DNA from: Mycolicibacterium elephantis DSM 44368
GTDB taxonomy: Bacteria > Actinomycetota > Actinomycetes > Mycobacteriales > Mycobacteriaceae
DNA: 64,000 nucleotides
Direction: 5' to 3'
NCBI RefSeq assembly: GCF_004014805.1
Contig: NZ_ATDN01000023.1
Coordinates: forward strand, 1-64,000
Part shown: one piece after another, positions 7,713 to 16,582 of the stretch
Layout of the letters: every line of letters starts with the position of its first letter
Position numbering within the stretch: position 1 is the stretch's first letter
Notes under the pieces: generated by a model
Databases searched by the model: none
The model's input: the letters and a program-made list of their open reading frames with translations, nothing else
Told to the model about the DNA's origin: nothing
Made by a program: the position numbers and the translations under genes

Positions 7713-8825
7713 ATGGTCGGGGCGCGTCGTTCATTTCGGCGAACGGTGTGCGGTGTGGCGACCGCTGTCCTGGTGCTCGCATCGTCGTTGGGCTTATCGA
7801 TGGCCGGCGTCACCGCGGACCCGGCGGATGACGCGCTGGCCAAGCTCAACGAACTCTCCAGCCAGGCGGTGCAGACGCGCGAGGCCGTCACGGCCGCACA
7901 ACGCGACGTCGACGAGCGAGTGGCCGCCCAGGAGGCGGCCGAAGACCGCCGCCGCGCCGACCTCGAGGCCCTTGCCGCCGCGAACGCCCAGCTGGCGCCC
8001 TATCAGGAGGCGGTCGACCGGCTTGCGGCGATGAACTACATGGGCGGCCGCGACGGCGCGATGGTGACGGTGCTCACCGCCGCCTCGCCGCAACAGCTGA
8101 TCGACCGGCTGTCGGTGCAGCGGGTGGTCGCCGCGACGACGGCCGACCAGATGAAGAACTTCAAGGCAGCATCCGAGCGCGCGGCCGCCGCCGCCCAGGC
8201 CTCGGAGAAGTCCGCCGCCGACGCGCGCGCCGCGACCGAGAAGGCTGCCGCGGTACGGGCGGACCTGCAGGCCAAGTGGAAGGAACTGCTGCGCCAGATC
8301 GCCGCCGCCGAGGCGCAGTACGCGGCGTTGACACCGCAACAACAAGCGGCGATCGACAACGCCGCCCCGCCGCCGAGTGCGCCCGCTCCGCAAGACCCCG
8401 CGATCGTCGCGATGCCCGGCCAGCCGGCCACCGACCCGGTTCCCTCGCTGGCCGCCGCCCAGATCGACATCCCCGAGGCGCTGCCCGTCGGCGTCGCGAA
8501 CGAGGCCGGATTACAGCGAAACTCCGTCCTGGTCGCCCGGGCCGTCAGCGCCCGGTTCCCCCAGATCTCGACCATCGACGGGGTCCGACCGGACTCGAAG
8601 CCGTGGCATCCCCGCGGCCTGGCGATCGACATCATGATCCCCAACCACAACAGCCCCGAGGGCATCGCGCTGGGCAACGAGATCCTCGCGTACGCGATGG
8701 CCAACGCCGGCCGGTTCGGGTTACAGGACGTGATCTGGCGTGGCACCTACTACACGCCGGCCGGTCCGCAAGCGTCGGGTTACGGCCATTTCGACCACGT
8801 GCACATCACCACGTTGCCGCGCTGA
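7713..8825 (+). CDS. Secreted coiled-coil protein with C-terminal M15-like peptidase domain
   Basis: About 370 residues: a signal peptide (basic RRSFRR then a hydrophobic stretch ending near MAGVTADPA), a long Ala/Glu-rich coiled coil (about 35-220), a Pro-rich linker and a C-terminal domain (about 260-370). That domain carries HPRGLAID (His299, Asp306) and GHFDHVHI (His362, His364), which match the HxxGxAxD...HxH metal-ligand pattern of M15-type D,D-/L,D-peptidases. The architecture resembles RipC/EnvC-like wall hydrolases, so a peptidoglycan role outside the membrane is inferred. Possible starts are TTG 7686, GTG 7701 and ATG 7713; I chose 7713 for signal-peptide fit. Confidence 0.75.
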   Translation: MVGARRSFRRTVCGVATAVLVLASSLGLSMAGVTADPADDALAKLNELSSQAVQTREAVTAAQRDVDERVAAQEAAEDRRRADLEALAAANAQLAPYQEAVDRLAAMNYMGGRDGAMVTVLTAASPQQLIDRLSVQRVVAATTADQMKNFKAASERAAAAAQASEKSAADARAATEKAAAVRADLQAKWKELLRQIAAAEAQYAALTPQQQAAIDNAAPPPSAPAPQDPAIVAMPGQPATDPVPSLAAAQIDIPEALPVGVANEAGLQRNSVLVARAVSARFPQISTIDGVRPDSKPWHPRGLAIDIMIPNHNSPEGIALGNEILAYAMANAGRFGLQDVIWRGTYYTPAGPQASGYGHFDHVHITTLPR

Positions 8826-8835
8826 CTTGCGCCCG

Positions 8836-9603
8836 TCAGGGATGAAAGTTCCACTGGCCGCAATCCTGGGCCAGCACATCGTTGACGTCGACGCGGATGC
8901 CGCCGACCACCGGTCCCGGATTCGATGCCGTGTCGATGATGCGCTGGTAGAGCACCGCGCCGGGGAAGACCTGCCCGTTCGACCAGGACCGGGTCTGCCA
9001 GGCCCAGACCCGCCCGGGCGTGCGTGACTTGCCGATGACACCGTCGGCGGCCGCCCACTGGCAGGCCTTGATGCCCCCGTAGATACCGGTGCGCTGCACG
9101 CCGATCACCGAGTTGATGCCCCGGAACCAGGGCAGCACCAGGTCGTTCCAGGCTTGGCGGTCGATGTCGTCGTCGACGCTGAAGTAGATCGGGGCGCTCT
9201 TACCGCCGCCCGCCGCGGTATGCAGGTGCCAGCCGGTGCGCGCGTCGGCCACGCCGCCGGGATATCCGCGGGTGAAATCCGACGGGGCCGTCCCGCCCGG
9301 CTTGCCGTACTGGTAGTTGCTGACGATCACCAAACCGGCCGCGGACAGCGACCGCGCGTAGGGCAGCGTGATCGGCTTGGCGCCGAACGACGAGCCGGGC
9401 CGTGAGGTCGAGACGTAGTTGATCACCCCGGCGTGGCCCGCGCCCCGGATGGCCTCCGCCGGAATCTGGCGCATGGCGTAGTCGATCAGCGTGGGAGCGG
9501 CGGCCGCCGCCGCAGGCGCCTGCTTACCCGCTGCCATACCGAGGCCGGCCAGTGCGGAGACCGCGGCAGCGCAGCGCAGAGCGTCGCGCCGGGAGATCTG
9601 CAC
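8836..9603 (-). CDS. Tat-exported DUF1906 glycoside-hydrolase-like protein (Rv2525c-like)
   Basis: A 255-residue protein opening MQISRRDALRCAAAV, a twin-arginine signal followed by an Ala-rich hydrophobic stretch. The mature part (from about residue 38) has the DUF1906 TIM-barrel pattern, with YFSVDDDID and the final DVNDVLAQDCGQW. The family resembles GH25-type muramidases, and the Mtb relative Rv2525c is a Tat substrate linked to the cell wall. It converges on the preceding gene with only a 10-bp gap. Substrate and activity are not shown by the sequence. Confidence 0.85.
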   Translation of the reverse strand: MQISRRDALRCAAAVSALAGLGMAAGKQAPAAAAAAPTLIDYAMRQIPAEAIRGAGHAGVINYVSTSRPGSSFGAKPITLPYARSLSAAGLVIVSNYQYGKPGGTAPSDFTRGYPGGVADARTGWHLHTAAGGGKSAPIYFSVDDDIDRQAWNDLVLPWFRGINSVIGVQRTGIYGGIKACQWAAADGVIGKSRTPGRVWAWQTRSWSNGQVFPGAVLYQRIIDTASNPGPVVGGIRVDVNDVLAQDCGQWNFHP

Positions 9604-9732
9604 CGCGCGAAGTTACCAAAGTGACTGCCGTGACAGGCGTGTCGACGCGCGGACGACGCCGGTTTGTATTCGATTCGTTGCATATACCCTGCGGGTGGCT
9701 AACGCCGTCGTCGCCGGCGCCGATGACAGGGC

Positions 9733-10170
9733 GTGACCTTGCTCCGTGTTGCCGAGGCCCTCGCGGTCGCCTTGACCGCACCCTGGGCGTCGGTGACGAC
9801 CGCCCGGGCCGACGCGTTCGCGCAGCTCGGTGCGGTTCCGGTGGTCGCCTCGCCCACGTGCGCGGGAACCGTCAGCGCCGACGCCCAGGTGACACCGGTG
9901 CAGGTCGACGACCGAGTCGAGAACGGCGTCCGCGTCGCGATCCACTACGACGCCGGCGTCTACGACGGTTCGTGCGCGCTGACGGTGACCGCCTCATGGG
10001 CCAACCTCGACACCGGCGCATCGGGAAGCGACGACATCACCGCGGTCTCGACCATCGACGGCCACTACGGGTTCATCGGCTACGCCAACACCACACTCCC
10101 CACCGGGACCGGCACGGTCGTCGTCACGCTCAGTACGCACCCGGGTGCGGAGATGCGGATGACCATCTGA
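9733..10170 (+). CDS. Small secreted protein of unknown function
   Basis: A 145-residue protein with an N-terminal signal peptide (hydrophobic segment RVAEALAVALTAPWASVTTARA) and a mature part rich in Ser, Thr, Val and Gly with two Cys (PTCAGT and GSCALT) that could form a disulfide. The pattern suggests a small beta-sandwich. I do not recognise the family. The start could be the GTG at 9733 or the TTG at 9739. It is transcribed divergently from the Tat-exported protein across about 130 bp. Confidence 0.6.
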   Translation: MTLLRVAEALAVALTAPWASVTTARADAFAQLGAVPVVASPTCAGTVSADAQVTPVQVDDRVENGVRVAIHYDAGVYDGSCALTVTASWANLDTGASGSDDITAVSTIDGHYGFIGYANTTLPTGTGTVVVTLSTHPGAEMRMTI

Positions 10171-10225
10171 GCTTGTCGGTGGCCGCGCGCATGCTGGTCG
10201 CACCTACGAGAGAAGGGTGCGCACC

Positions 10226-10690
10226 ATGTGCTGGCGATGCGACAACCCCGACAGGCCCATCGAGGACTATCTGGACGAACTGTGGGCCATCATCAGGGAC
10301 CACGGCTGGGCGGTCCAGTTCGTCGAAGACGAGAAACGGCCCTTCGCGTACACCATCGGCCTGCACGACCTGGGTGTGCCGGAACTGCTGATCAGCGGTG
10401 TGTCACCTGGAGGGGCTACGCACGTGTTGAACTCCGTGGCGCGCAGGATGATCGGCGATGCCATGGTGCTGGTCCCAGCGATGCGCATCGACTGCCAGGA
10501 CGGTCCCCTCATCGAAGTCGTCGAGGTCGAGCACCCCGACGTGCACCTGACGTTCGCGATCAGACTGTTCGGCCCGCAGGTTCGCGCGCTCCAACTGGTG
10601 TGGGCCGACGAGCGCGGACGGTGGCCGTGGGACCCCGGCTGGCGGCACGGTCGGCGCAGCCAGCCGGTTCTCGGCCTGCGGGGCCGATGA
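10226..10690 (+). CDS. DUF4262 domain protein
   Basis: About 154 residues starting MCWRCDNPDRPIEDYLDELW. The CWRCD motif followed by FAYTIGLHDLGVPELLISG is the hallmark of DUF4262 (role unknown; short cytosolic proteins). AGAAGG at 10210-10215 sits ten bases before the ATG at 10226. A GTG at 10217 is also in frame but would overlap the binding site. The C-terminus ends in Arg-rich sequence just before the TenA-like gene. Confidence 0.8.
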   Translation: MCWRCDNPDRPIEDYLDELWAIIRDHGWAVQFVEDEKRPFAYTIGLHDLGVPELLISGVSPGGATHVLNSVARRMIGDAMVLVPAMRIDCQDGPLIEVVEVEHPDVHLTFAIRLFGPQVRALQLVWADERGRWPWDPGWRHGRRSQPVLGLRGR

Positions 10691-10743
10691 TCTCGGTCTT
10701 GCCTAAAGTGATGAGCTCGAACTGCAGAGGTGAAGGAGGCGGC

Positions 10744-11364
10744 ATGACGCTGGCCGAGCAACTGTGGTCAGAGAACGCCGACGTGGTGGCCGAGGTGCTG
10801 GCCAACCCGTTCGTGCGCGGCATCGGAGACGGCTCGTTGGACCGCAAGCTGTTCGCCGGGTATGTCGCCCAGGACGCGTACTTCCTCGAATCCTTCGCCC
10901 GTGCCTACGCTTTGGCGCTGGCCCGCAGCCCGGACACGACGTCTCTGCTGACCTTCGCCGACCTGCTCGCGGGCGTTCGTGAGGAACTGCGGTTGCATGA
11001 GTCGTACGCGGCGTCGTGGGGCATTGACATGGCCAACGTGCAGCCCGCCCCGGCGACCCTGGCCTACACCGAGTTTCTCCTGGCCACCGCTGCGACCGGC
11101 GGTGTGGGGGTGGTGTGCGCCGCGATGACGCCCTGCATGCGGCTCTATGCCCACATCGGCACCACGCTGGACGCCGACACCGCCGGCCCGTACCGCCAAT
11201 GGGTGGAAACCTACGCCGACCCCGGCTTCGAGGAAGTGGCCGCGCTGCTGGAAAAGCTGCTCGATCGACACGTCGACGACCTCGCCGCCGCGCGGGTCGC
11301 CTACCGCCGGGCAATGCGCCTGGAGCTGGCGTTCTTCGACGCGGCCCTCAATCCGGAGTCATGA
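10744..11364 (+). CDS. TenA/THI-4-like (thiaminase II-type) protein
   Basis: A 206-residue all-helical protein of the TenA family, which hydrolyses degraded thiamine precursors (aminopyrimidine salvage) or acts in related chemistry. Visible family features are NPFVRGIGDGSLDRKLFAGYVAQDAYFLESFARAYA and the Cys-containing AAMTPCMRLYAHIG, where the nucleophilic Cys of TenA lies. GAAGGAGG at 10732-10739 fixes the ATG at 10744, although the frame is open further upstream. No thiamine genes are adjacent, so the exact substrate is open. Confidence 0.85.
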   Translation: MTLAEQLWSENADVVAEVLANPFVRGIGDGSLDRKLFAGYVAQDAYFLESFARAYALALARSPDTTSLLTFADLLAGVREELRLHESYAASWGIDMANVQPAPATLAYTEFLLATAATGGVGVVCAAMTPCMRLYAHIGTTLDADTAGPYRQWVETYADPGFEEVAALLEKLLDRHVDDLAAARVAYRRAMRLELAFFDAALNPES

Positions 11365-11460
11365 GACGGGGCTGCGCGCCGGAAGCGTGATTCACATAAG
11401 GGCAGCTCCTAGGCTAACGTCGAAATCAGTGCCCTTTACTTCGCAGATGGGATTTGCCGT

Positions 11461-12849
11461 ATGACTGTCACTGGTGAGCGTCCAGAAATCCTCCTCGAGG
11501 ACGTCGAGTTCAATCGCCGCGCTCATCCCGACAAGCCGCTGCGGCCCATACCACCGGGACGCGACCATTTCGCCCCTCAGTGGCGGCACATGCGCGAGTT
11601 CATCTTCGGCGACTGGATCGACATCGACACAGAGGTCGAACCCAGCGACCTCACCCGGTTGCGCGACGACTACTTCTGGCAGGGCGACGAGTACATGGTC
11701 GGCGTGGTCGACGCGTTCGAGCGCATCGGGTATCAGCAGGGTCGGGTGTTGTTCGAGCAGGCCCTGACCCAGGGCATCGACACACTCGAGGATCCGCCGC
11801 AAGAGTTCGTCGACCTCTTCGAGCACCTGGACCAGCTGCCCGGCCAGTTCGACCTCGAAGCCGCCGAACGGGGGCGGATGGCGGCGATGTCGAGCACCAT
11901 TGCCGCCACCACGATCATCCGCGGGTGGGCGTTCTATGAGACCGCGATGACCGGCGACATCTCCGCCGCGACGGGCGCCACCGGCCGGTTCGCCGACGAC
12001 GGCCCTCGGCGCTTCATCGAGACCGCGCGGGTCTTCGCGGAGTTCACGTTGCCCGACATCTTCGACCGCTGGTCGGAAGCCTTCCAGGACGTGGTGCGAG
12101 TGCGGTTGATGCACGCGCTGGCCAGCCGCGGGTTGCGCCGGAAATGGGGTGACGATGTCTATCTCAAGTTCGGCGAACCCATTCCGGTGACGTCGCTGCT
12201 CGGGTTCGGCAGCGGGATGCTGCTCAGCCGGCTCATCGATCACGCGTTCGGACGCAAGCTGACCCGCCAGCAGCTCGAGGATCTCGCGGAGTACTCGTCG
12301 TTCTCCGGGCGGTTGTGGGGCGCTCCCGAGCGGCTGCAGTCCGCTGACGGTCTGGAGCTGATCAAGTCGTTGAACTACGTCCTGGCCAGGGGCGGCAACC
12401 CGTCGCCGTGGCGCGCTCAGCTCGTCGACGCCATCGCCGGTCCCGCGCACCTGATGACCCTGACCGAAACCCTCCCCGGGGTGGTCAGAAAGCTGGTCGC
12501 CCGGCACGCCAACCAGCTCACCGCCAGCATCGCGCTTGTCCCCGCCGGCGTGGTGTTCGGCTACCAACAGATCGAGGCGATGATCGAGGGGAGCCTCTTC
12601 GAGCCGCTGGGCTACAACTACCAGCGCCGGGTACAGGTCTTCGAGAACCTCGCCCGGCTCAACGTCGGCATCGCGATGCTGGCCGACCGCCTGCCGTGGT
12701 CCAATCCGATTCGCGAGCACCGCAAGAGGACCGGCGCCGCCGCGCGCGAGCGGATCGCCATGCTGGACAAGATCGCCGCAGGCAGGCAGATCCCACTGAA
12801 CTTCACCAGCCACGACGGCTCGACAAAGGGTGAGGGCTTCACCGGCTAG
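11461..12849 (+). CDS. MpaB/DUF2236-family oxygenase
   Basis: A 462-residue protein of the MpaB/rubber-oxygenase-like family (DUF2236). These are mostly helical proteins that bind b-type heme and include latex-clearing and MpaB' oxygenases. The segment after residue 35 (FAPQWRHMREFIFGD) and the central RRFIETARVFAEFTLPDIFDRW fit the family, and several His in the core could ligate heme. It converges on the HxlR regulator and the two genes overlap by 11 bp. The substrate is unknown. Confidence 0.75.
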   Translation: MTVTGERPEILLEDVEFNRRAHPDKPLRPIPPGRDHFAPQWRHMREFIFGDWIDIDTEVEPSDLTRLRDDYFWQGDEYMVGVVDAFERIGYQQGRVLFEQALTQGIDTLEDPPQEFVDLFEHLDQLPGQFDLEAAERGRMAAMSSTIAATTIIRGWAFYETAMTGDISAATGATGRFADDGPRRFIETARVFAEFTLPDIFDRWSEAFQDVVRVRLMHALASRGLRRKWGDDVYLKFGEPIPVTSLLGFGSGMLLSRLIDHAFGRKLTRQQLEDLAEYSSFSGRLWGAPERLQSADGLELIKSLNYVLARGGNPSPWRAQLVDAIAGPAHLMTLTETLPGVVRKLVARHANQLTASIALVPAGVVFGYQQIEAMIEGSLFEPLGYNYQRRVQVFENLARLNVGIAMLADRLPWSNPIREHRKRTGAAARERIAMLDKIAAGRQIPLNFTSHDGSTKGEGFTG

Positions 12850-13789
12850 GCGGGCCGTAGAGGTCATCGATGCGCTGCGGCGCGACGATCTCGATCGCGC
12901 TGCCCGCCAACGCCTCTGCGCACTGGTCGCAGCCCAACTCCGGAACGAACGGATGCCCACACGCGGTGTGGGCGAACAGTAACGCCGGGCCGTCCGCGGC
13001 GCCGAGATAGGTCTCACCCCAGTGGATCGACGTCGCGATGACGGGATAGAACGCCAGACCCTTTGGCGTGAGGTGATATTCGGACCAGTCCGCCCGGCCG
13101 GGATGGGCGGCGGCCTGCAGGACACCGATGTCACAGAACAGTCGTAACCGGTCGGCCACCACCGCCCCGGGTGCTGACAGCCGGCTCTGGAAGTCGGTGA
13201 ATCGGCGGATGCCGAGGAAGGCGGCCCCCATGATCGCCGACGCCCACCGGTTGCCGAAGATCGCCATGGTTTCGGGAAACAGGCCCGCGTCGGCCGACGC
13301 GGCACCGCGGACGCGACGACGGGTGACGGCACGCGGGACCGAGCGCCGCCAGCCGCCGCTGGGTCCCCAGGAGGCGTCGATGTCGGAGACGTGCACCGGC
13401 TGCCGGCAGTGCCCGCACCGCAAAACCGGCGAGAAGTCCTGACCGCATCCCTGATGGCGCATGGCCGGCAACGACCGGGTGTGGTCCTCGACCCAGGTGC
13501 GCTCCCAATGCCATATCGACACCAGCACCGGCCACAGCGCCCGACAGGGTTCCGTCGGGTGGTAGTCGGCACGAGGAGGCTGGGACTGATAGATGCGACG
13601 CTCCAACAGCCCGTCGTCCACCAGCGACCGCAGCCGGTTGCTGAGCACGGCGTTGGAGATCGGCAGCGCCGCGAAGTCGGTGAAACGTCGTGCGCCCAGC
13701 AGAGATTCGCGCACGATCAACAGGGTCCACTCGTCACCGAGCAGCGCGAGCATCCGCCCTACGGCGTTGACGTCGTCGGGCCCGGTCAC
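12839..13789 (-). CDS. HxlR-family regulator with two fused HxlR/zinc-ribbon units
   Basis: 316 residues made of two similar halves. Half one (about 5-150) has the winged helix GDEWTLLIVRESLLGARRFTDF followed by a Cys cluster (CGQDFSPVLRCGHC). Half two (about 175-310) has GNRWASAIMGAAFLGIRRFTDF and then CGHPFVPELGCDQC. HxlR proteins normally carry one winged helix and dimerise, so this is a single-chain pseudo-dimer. The GTG start at 13789 overlaps the carotenoid-oxygenase stop (GTGA), so the two are coupled. It probably controls the palindrome at 15291-15317. Confidence 0.85.
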   Translation of the reverse strand: MTGPDDVNAVGRMLALLGDEWTLLIVRESLLGARRFTDFAALPISNAVLSNRLRSLVDDGLLERRIYQSQPPRADYHPTEPCRALWPVLVSIWHWERTWVEDHTRSLPAMRHQGCGQDFSPVLRCGHCRQPVHVSDIDASWGPSGGWRRSVPRAVTRRRVRGAASADAGLFPETMAIFGNRWASAIMGAAFLGIRRFTDFQSRLSAPGAVVADRLRLFCDIGVLQAAAHPGRADWSEYHLTPKGLAFYPVIATSIHWGETYLGAADGPALLFAHTACGHPFVPELGCDQCAEALAGSAIEIVAPQRIDDLYGPPSR

Positions 13790-15276
13790 TGGGGCCGTGG
13801 CCAGCGGCGCAGCTCCTCGCCGGAGACCCAGGTGGAATGCGTTCCGCTGCAGATCCGTTCGGGCAGCCGCAGTTTGCACACCGGGCCGTCGCCGACCCGC
13901 GCGGCATCGAACACCAGGCAGTAGGAGGCGTCGTCGTTCATGTCCGTGGTGAGGGTGACGAGATATCCGTCGTCCTCGGCGCTCCCGCCAGGCCGCGGCG
14001 CCATCGCCGTCTCGCTGCCGAACACGCCGTCGCCGAGCGAATACCGTTCCTCGGTGCCGGTATGCAGGTCGTGTTTGACCAGACCGTCGAACAGGAACCA
14101 CCCGGGTTTACCGGTGGCGGCGTAGACGTAGCGGTAGGGCCGGGTCTGGAAATCCCCGTTGAGCATGCCGAATTCGGTGAAGTTGTCGCTCAGCCGCTCT
14201 TCGGATGCGACACCGGTGGCGAGGTTGAAACGCCAGCGGTGCAGATGGGACTCGAAGCCGTCGAGCGCCAAATAGCGGAACGCTGCCTCCTCCAACGAGC
14301 GAGCACCCTCCGTCGACGGCGACGGGTTGGCCTGGAAGAACCCGTCGAGGACGATCTCGTCGCCGTCCTCGAACGCGTTGACGAAGTGCAGGGCGTAGGT
14401 CGGCGCGGCCTCGAACCACCGCACCTGCGACTGATCGCCCCGCCGGGGCAGCACCGCGAAGCGTGACGGCAGGTCGGGGTGAAAGACCGGCGCGTGAATG
14501 TCGCGCTTGAGCAGGGACGGTTCCCAGAACAGCGGGAAGTCGTTGAGGATCACGTAGTTCTCGGTGAACGCCATGTCGTGCGGCATCCGCGGCCCCGGAA
14601 GCGGGATGTCGGTGTGGTGCACCAGGTTGGCGTCCTTGTCGACCACGCCGTAGCGCAGATACGGCGCTTGTTTGCTGTAGCTGAAGAACAGCAGCTCGCC
14701 GGTGACGGGATCGACCTTGGGGTGCGCCGAGACACCCCACGCCGGGAACTTTCCGTGCCAGGTCTCCTTGCCGATGGTGTCGGCGGTGTAGGGGTCGACC
14801 TGGTAGAGGTCACCGCACAGGTAGAAGCTGGTCAGCGCCATCCCGCGGTGCACGATCACGTCGGTGCTGGACGCGTCCTTCATGCGGGTGCGCGCGCCCC
14901 AACCGTCGTCGCGTTTGGCGGTGGCGGGCATCTCGATGAACCCCGCCCACAGTGAGCCGCCGGCTTCCTGCTCGGCGAGTAAGCCATCGGTGCGCACAAA
15001 CCTGTTGCGGTAGTGGGCTTTTCCATTGCCGAACTCGACGATGTGGATCATCCCGTCGCCGTCGAACGGGTGGTAGTTCGTGATCGGCGGATGCAGGGGA
15101 TTCTCGGTGTTGCGCAGATACATCCCGTCCAGGTCGGCGGGCACCTCGCCCTCGACGACGTCGAGGTCGTCGGCGCTCCACTCGTTCACCTGGGGCCGCC
15201 ACGGACCGGAACGATAGGGATGGTCGTCATCGCTCGGCAGCGTCGAGGTCCACGTATCCAGCAGCCGTACCCGCAT
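13786..15276 (-). CDS. Carotenoid (apocarotenoid/stilbene) cleavage oxygenase
   Basis: A 496-residue RPE65/lignostilbene-dioxygenase family protein, which cleaves a conjugated double bond with a 4-His Fe(II) centre. Candidate iron ligands, in order, lie in WGVSAHPKVDP, GPRMPHDMAFTENY, TYALHFVNAF and the C-terminal GTHSTWVSGEE. The blade sequence LRNTENPLHPPITNYHPFDGDGM is typical. The ATG at 15276 lies 15 nt from a perfect palindrome shared with the divergent thiolase gene. The substrate may be a carotenoid, a stilbene or a related aryl-alkene. Confidence 0.92.
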   Translation of the reverse strand: MRVRLLDTWTSTLPSDDDHPYRSGPWRPQVNEWSADDLDVVEGEVPADLDGMYLRNTENPLHPPITNYHPFDGDGMIHIVEFGNGKAHYRNRFVRTDGLLAEQEAGGSLWAGFIEMPATAKRDDGWGARTRMKDASSTDVIVHRGMALTSFYLCGDLYQVDPYTADTIGKETWHGKFPAWGVSAHPKVDPVTGELLFFSYSKQAPYLRYGVVDKDANLVHHTDIPLPGPRMPHDMAFTENYVILNDFPLFWEPSLLKRDIHAPVFHPDLPSRFAVLPRRGDQSQVRWFEAAPTYALHFVNAFEDGDEIVLDGFFQANPSPSTEGARSLEEAAFRYLALDGFESHLHRWRFNLATGVASEERLSDNFTEFGMLNGDFQTRPYRYVYAATGKPGWFLFDGLVKHDLHTGTEERYSLGDGVFGSETAMAPRPGGSAEDDGYLVTLTTDMNDDASYCLVFDAARVGDGPVCKLRLPERICSGTHSTWVSGEELRRWPRPQ

Positions 15277-15290
15277 ATCCGCGGAAACTA

Positions 15291-15317
15291 CAGTTGACAG
15301 AGTGACTCTGTCAACTG
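15291..15317. promoter_or_regulatory. Perfect 12-bp inverted-repeat operator with divergent promoters
   Basis: CAGTTGACAGAG (15291-15302), spacer TGA, CTCTGTCAACTG (15306-15317). Each arm contains TTGACA, giving a -35 element on both strands. On the plus strand CATAAC follows at -10 distance just before the thiolase ATG (15331). On the minus strand TAGTTT lies near 15285-15290 before the oxygenase ATG. A dimeric repressor bound here would block both promoters. The HxlR protein of the left operon is the natural candidate. Confidence 0.7.
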
Positions 15318-15330
15318 AACCATAACCCTC

Positions 15331-16548
15331 ATGACGAACGTGTGGATCCTCGGCGGCTACCGGACCGACTTCGCCCGCAACCTCACCCGGGAGGGCGGCG
15401 CATTCGCCGACCTGACCGACGAGGTGGTGCACGGCACGCTGACCTCCGCCAGGGTGGACGCGTCCGCTGTCCAGGTCATCCACGTCGGCAACGCCTTCGG
15501 CGAATTGTTCGCTGCCCAAGGGCATCTCGGTGCGATGCCCGCCACCGTCGACAGCGCGCTGTGGGGAGTGCCTGCGGCGCGCCACGAGGCGGCGTGCGCG
15601 TCCGGCAGCATCGCGGCGCTGGCCGCCATGGCGGATCTGCGGTCGGGGGCCTACGACGTGGCGTTGGTGGTGGGTCTGGAACTGGAGAAGACCGTGCCCG
15701 GCGACGTCGGGGCGGCCCATCTGGCCGCGGCCGGGTGGACCGGGCACGACGACCCCGGCGCCACGAACATGTGGGCGGACACCTTCTCCCGGGTGGCCGA
15801 CGAGTACGACCGCCGCTACGGCATCGACGACGCGCATCTGCGCGCGATCGCCACGCTCAACTACGCCAACGCCCGTCGCAATCCCCATGCGCAGACCCGC
15901 AATTGGCAAATTCCCGACCTCGCCGCCGACGGAGACGACGACGAGGTCAACCCGCGCGTCGACGGTCGGCTGCGCCGCTACGACTGCAGTCAGCTCACCG
16001 ACGGAGGGGCCGGCCTGGTGCTGGTCTCCGACCGCTACCTGCGCGATCACCCCAGCACCCGGCCGATCGGGCGCATCGACGGCTGGGGGCATCGCACCGT
16101 CGGTCTGGGGCTGCAGCAGAAACTGGATCGCGACGCCGACCCGCCGTACGTGATGCCCCACGTGCGCGACGCGGTGCACGACGCGTTCCGCCGGGCCGAG
16201 GTCACGCTGGACGGCGTCGACGGCTTCGAGGTCCACGACTGCTTCACGCCCAGCGAGTACCTGGCCATCGACCACATCGGGCTGACCGGGCCGGGGGAAT
16301 CGTGGAAGGCCGTCGAGAACGGCGAGATCGAGATCGACGGCCGGCTGCCGGTGAACCCCAGCGGCGGGCTGATCGGGGGTGGACATCCGGTGGGCGCCAC
16401 GGGTATTCGCATGCTCGTCGACGCTGCCAGGCAGGTCAGCGGCGCGGCGGGGGACTATCAGGTCGAGGGTGCGCGCCGGTTCGCCACGCTCAACATCGGC
16501 GGCAGCACCGCCACCACGGTCAGCTTCGTCGTGTCGGCAGGGGGTTGA
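15331..16548 (+). CDS. Thiolase (SCP2/acetyl-CoA acetyltransferase-like)
   Basis: A 405-residue thiolase. The nucleophilic Cys is in HEAACASGSIAAL, a His lies in HDCFTPSEY and the C-terminal active-site block is GGLIGGGHPVGATGIR. It cleaves or condenses beta-ketoacyl-CoA, and the sequence type (with VWILGGYRTDFAR at the N-terminus) belongs to the SCP2-thiolase-like group often used for side-chain or branched acyl chains in actinobacteria. The promoter elements in the adjacent palindrome place transcription start at or close to the ATG, so the mRNA may be leaderless. It is divergent from the oxygenase and probably co-regulated. Confidence 0.92.
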   Translation: MTNVWILGGYRTDFARNLTREGGAFADLTDEVVHGTLTSARVDASAVQVIHVGNAFGELFAAQGHLGAMPATVDSALWGVPAARHEAACASGSIAALAAMADLRSGAYDVALVVGLELEKTVPGDVGAAHLAAAGWTGHDDPGATNMWADTFSRVADEYDRRYGIDDAHLRAIATLNYANARRNPHAQTRNWQIPDLAADGDDDEVNPRVDGRLRRYDCSQLTDGGAGLVLVSDRYLRDHPSTRPIGRIDGWGHRTVGLGLQQKLDRDADPPYVMPHVRDAVHDAFRRAEVTLDGVDGFEVHDCFTPSEYLAIDHIGLTGPGESWKAVENGEIEIDGRLPVNPSGGLIGGGHPVGATGIRMLVDAARQVSGAAGDYQVEGARRFATLNIGGSTATTVSFVVSAGG

Positions 16549-16573
16549 CAACGTACAACCAATCGGTTGTATG
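16545..16573 (+). promoter_or_regulatory. ArsR-gene promoter with overlapping palindrome
   Basis: TTGACA at 16545-16550 and TGTATG at 16568-16573 are spaced 17 bp. Between and over them lies the inverted repeat TACAACC-AATC-GGTTGTA (16554-16571). The expected transcription start falls at about the GTG at 16583, so the message would be leaderless. The repeat is a likely autoregulatory site for the ArsR-type protein that follows. Confidence 0.65.
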
Positions 16574-16582
16574 TTGGGGCCT

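Noticed and set aside
10228..10743. N-terminal extension of the TenA-like protein to 378 codons
   Set aside because: The extension overlaps the DUF4262 gene and has no homology; GAAGGAGG fixes the start at 10744.
11392..13572. 726-codon open frame on the minus strand opposite the MpaB-like gene
   Set aside because: It is antisense to a gene with family homology, has low-complexity Arg/Pro composition, and only its right part overlaps the true HxlR gene in another frame. High-GC DNA commonly keeps such frames open.
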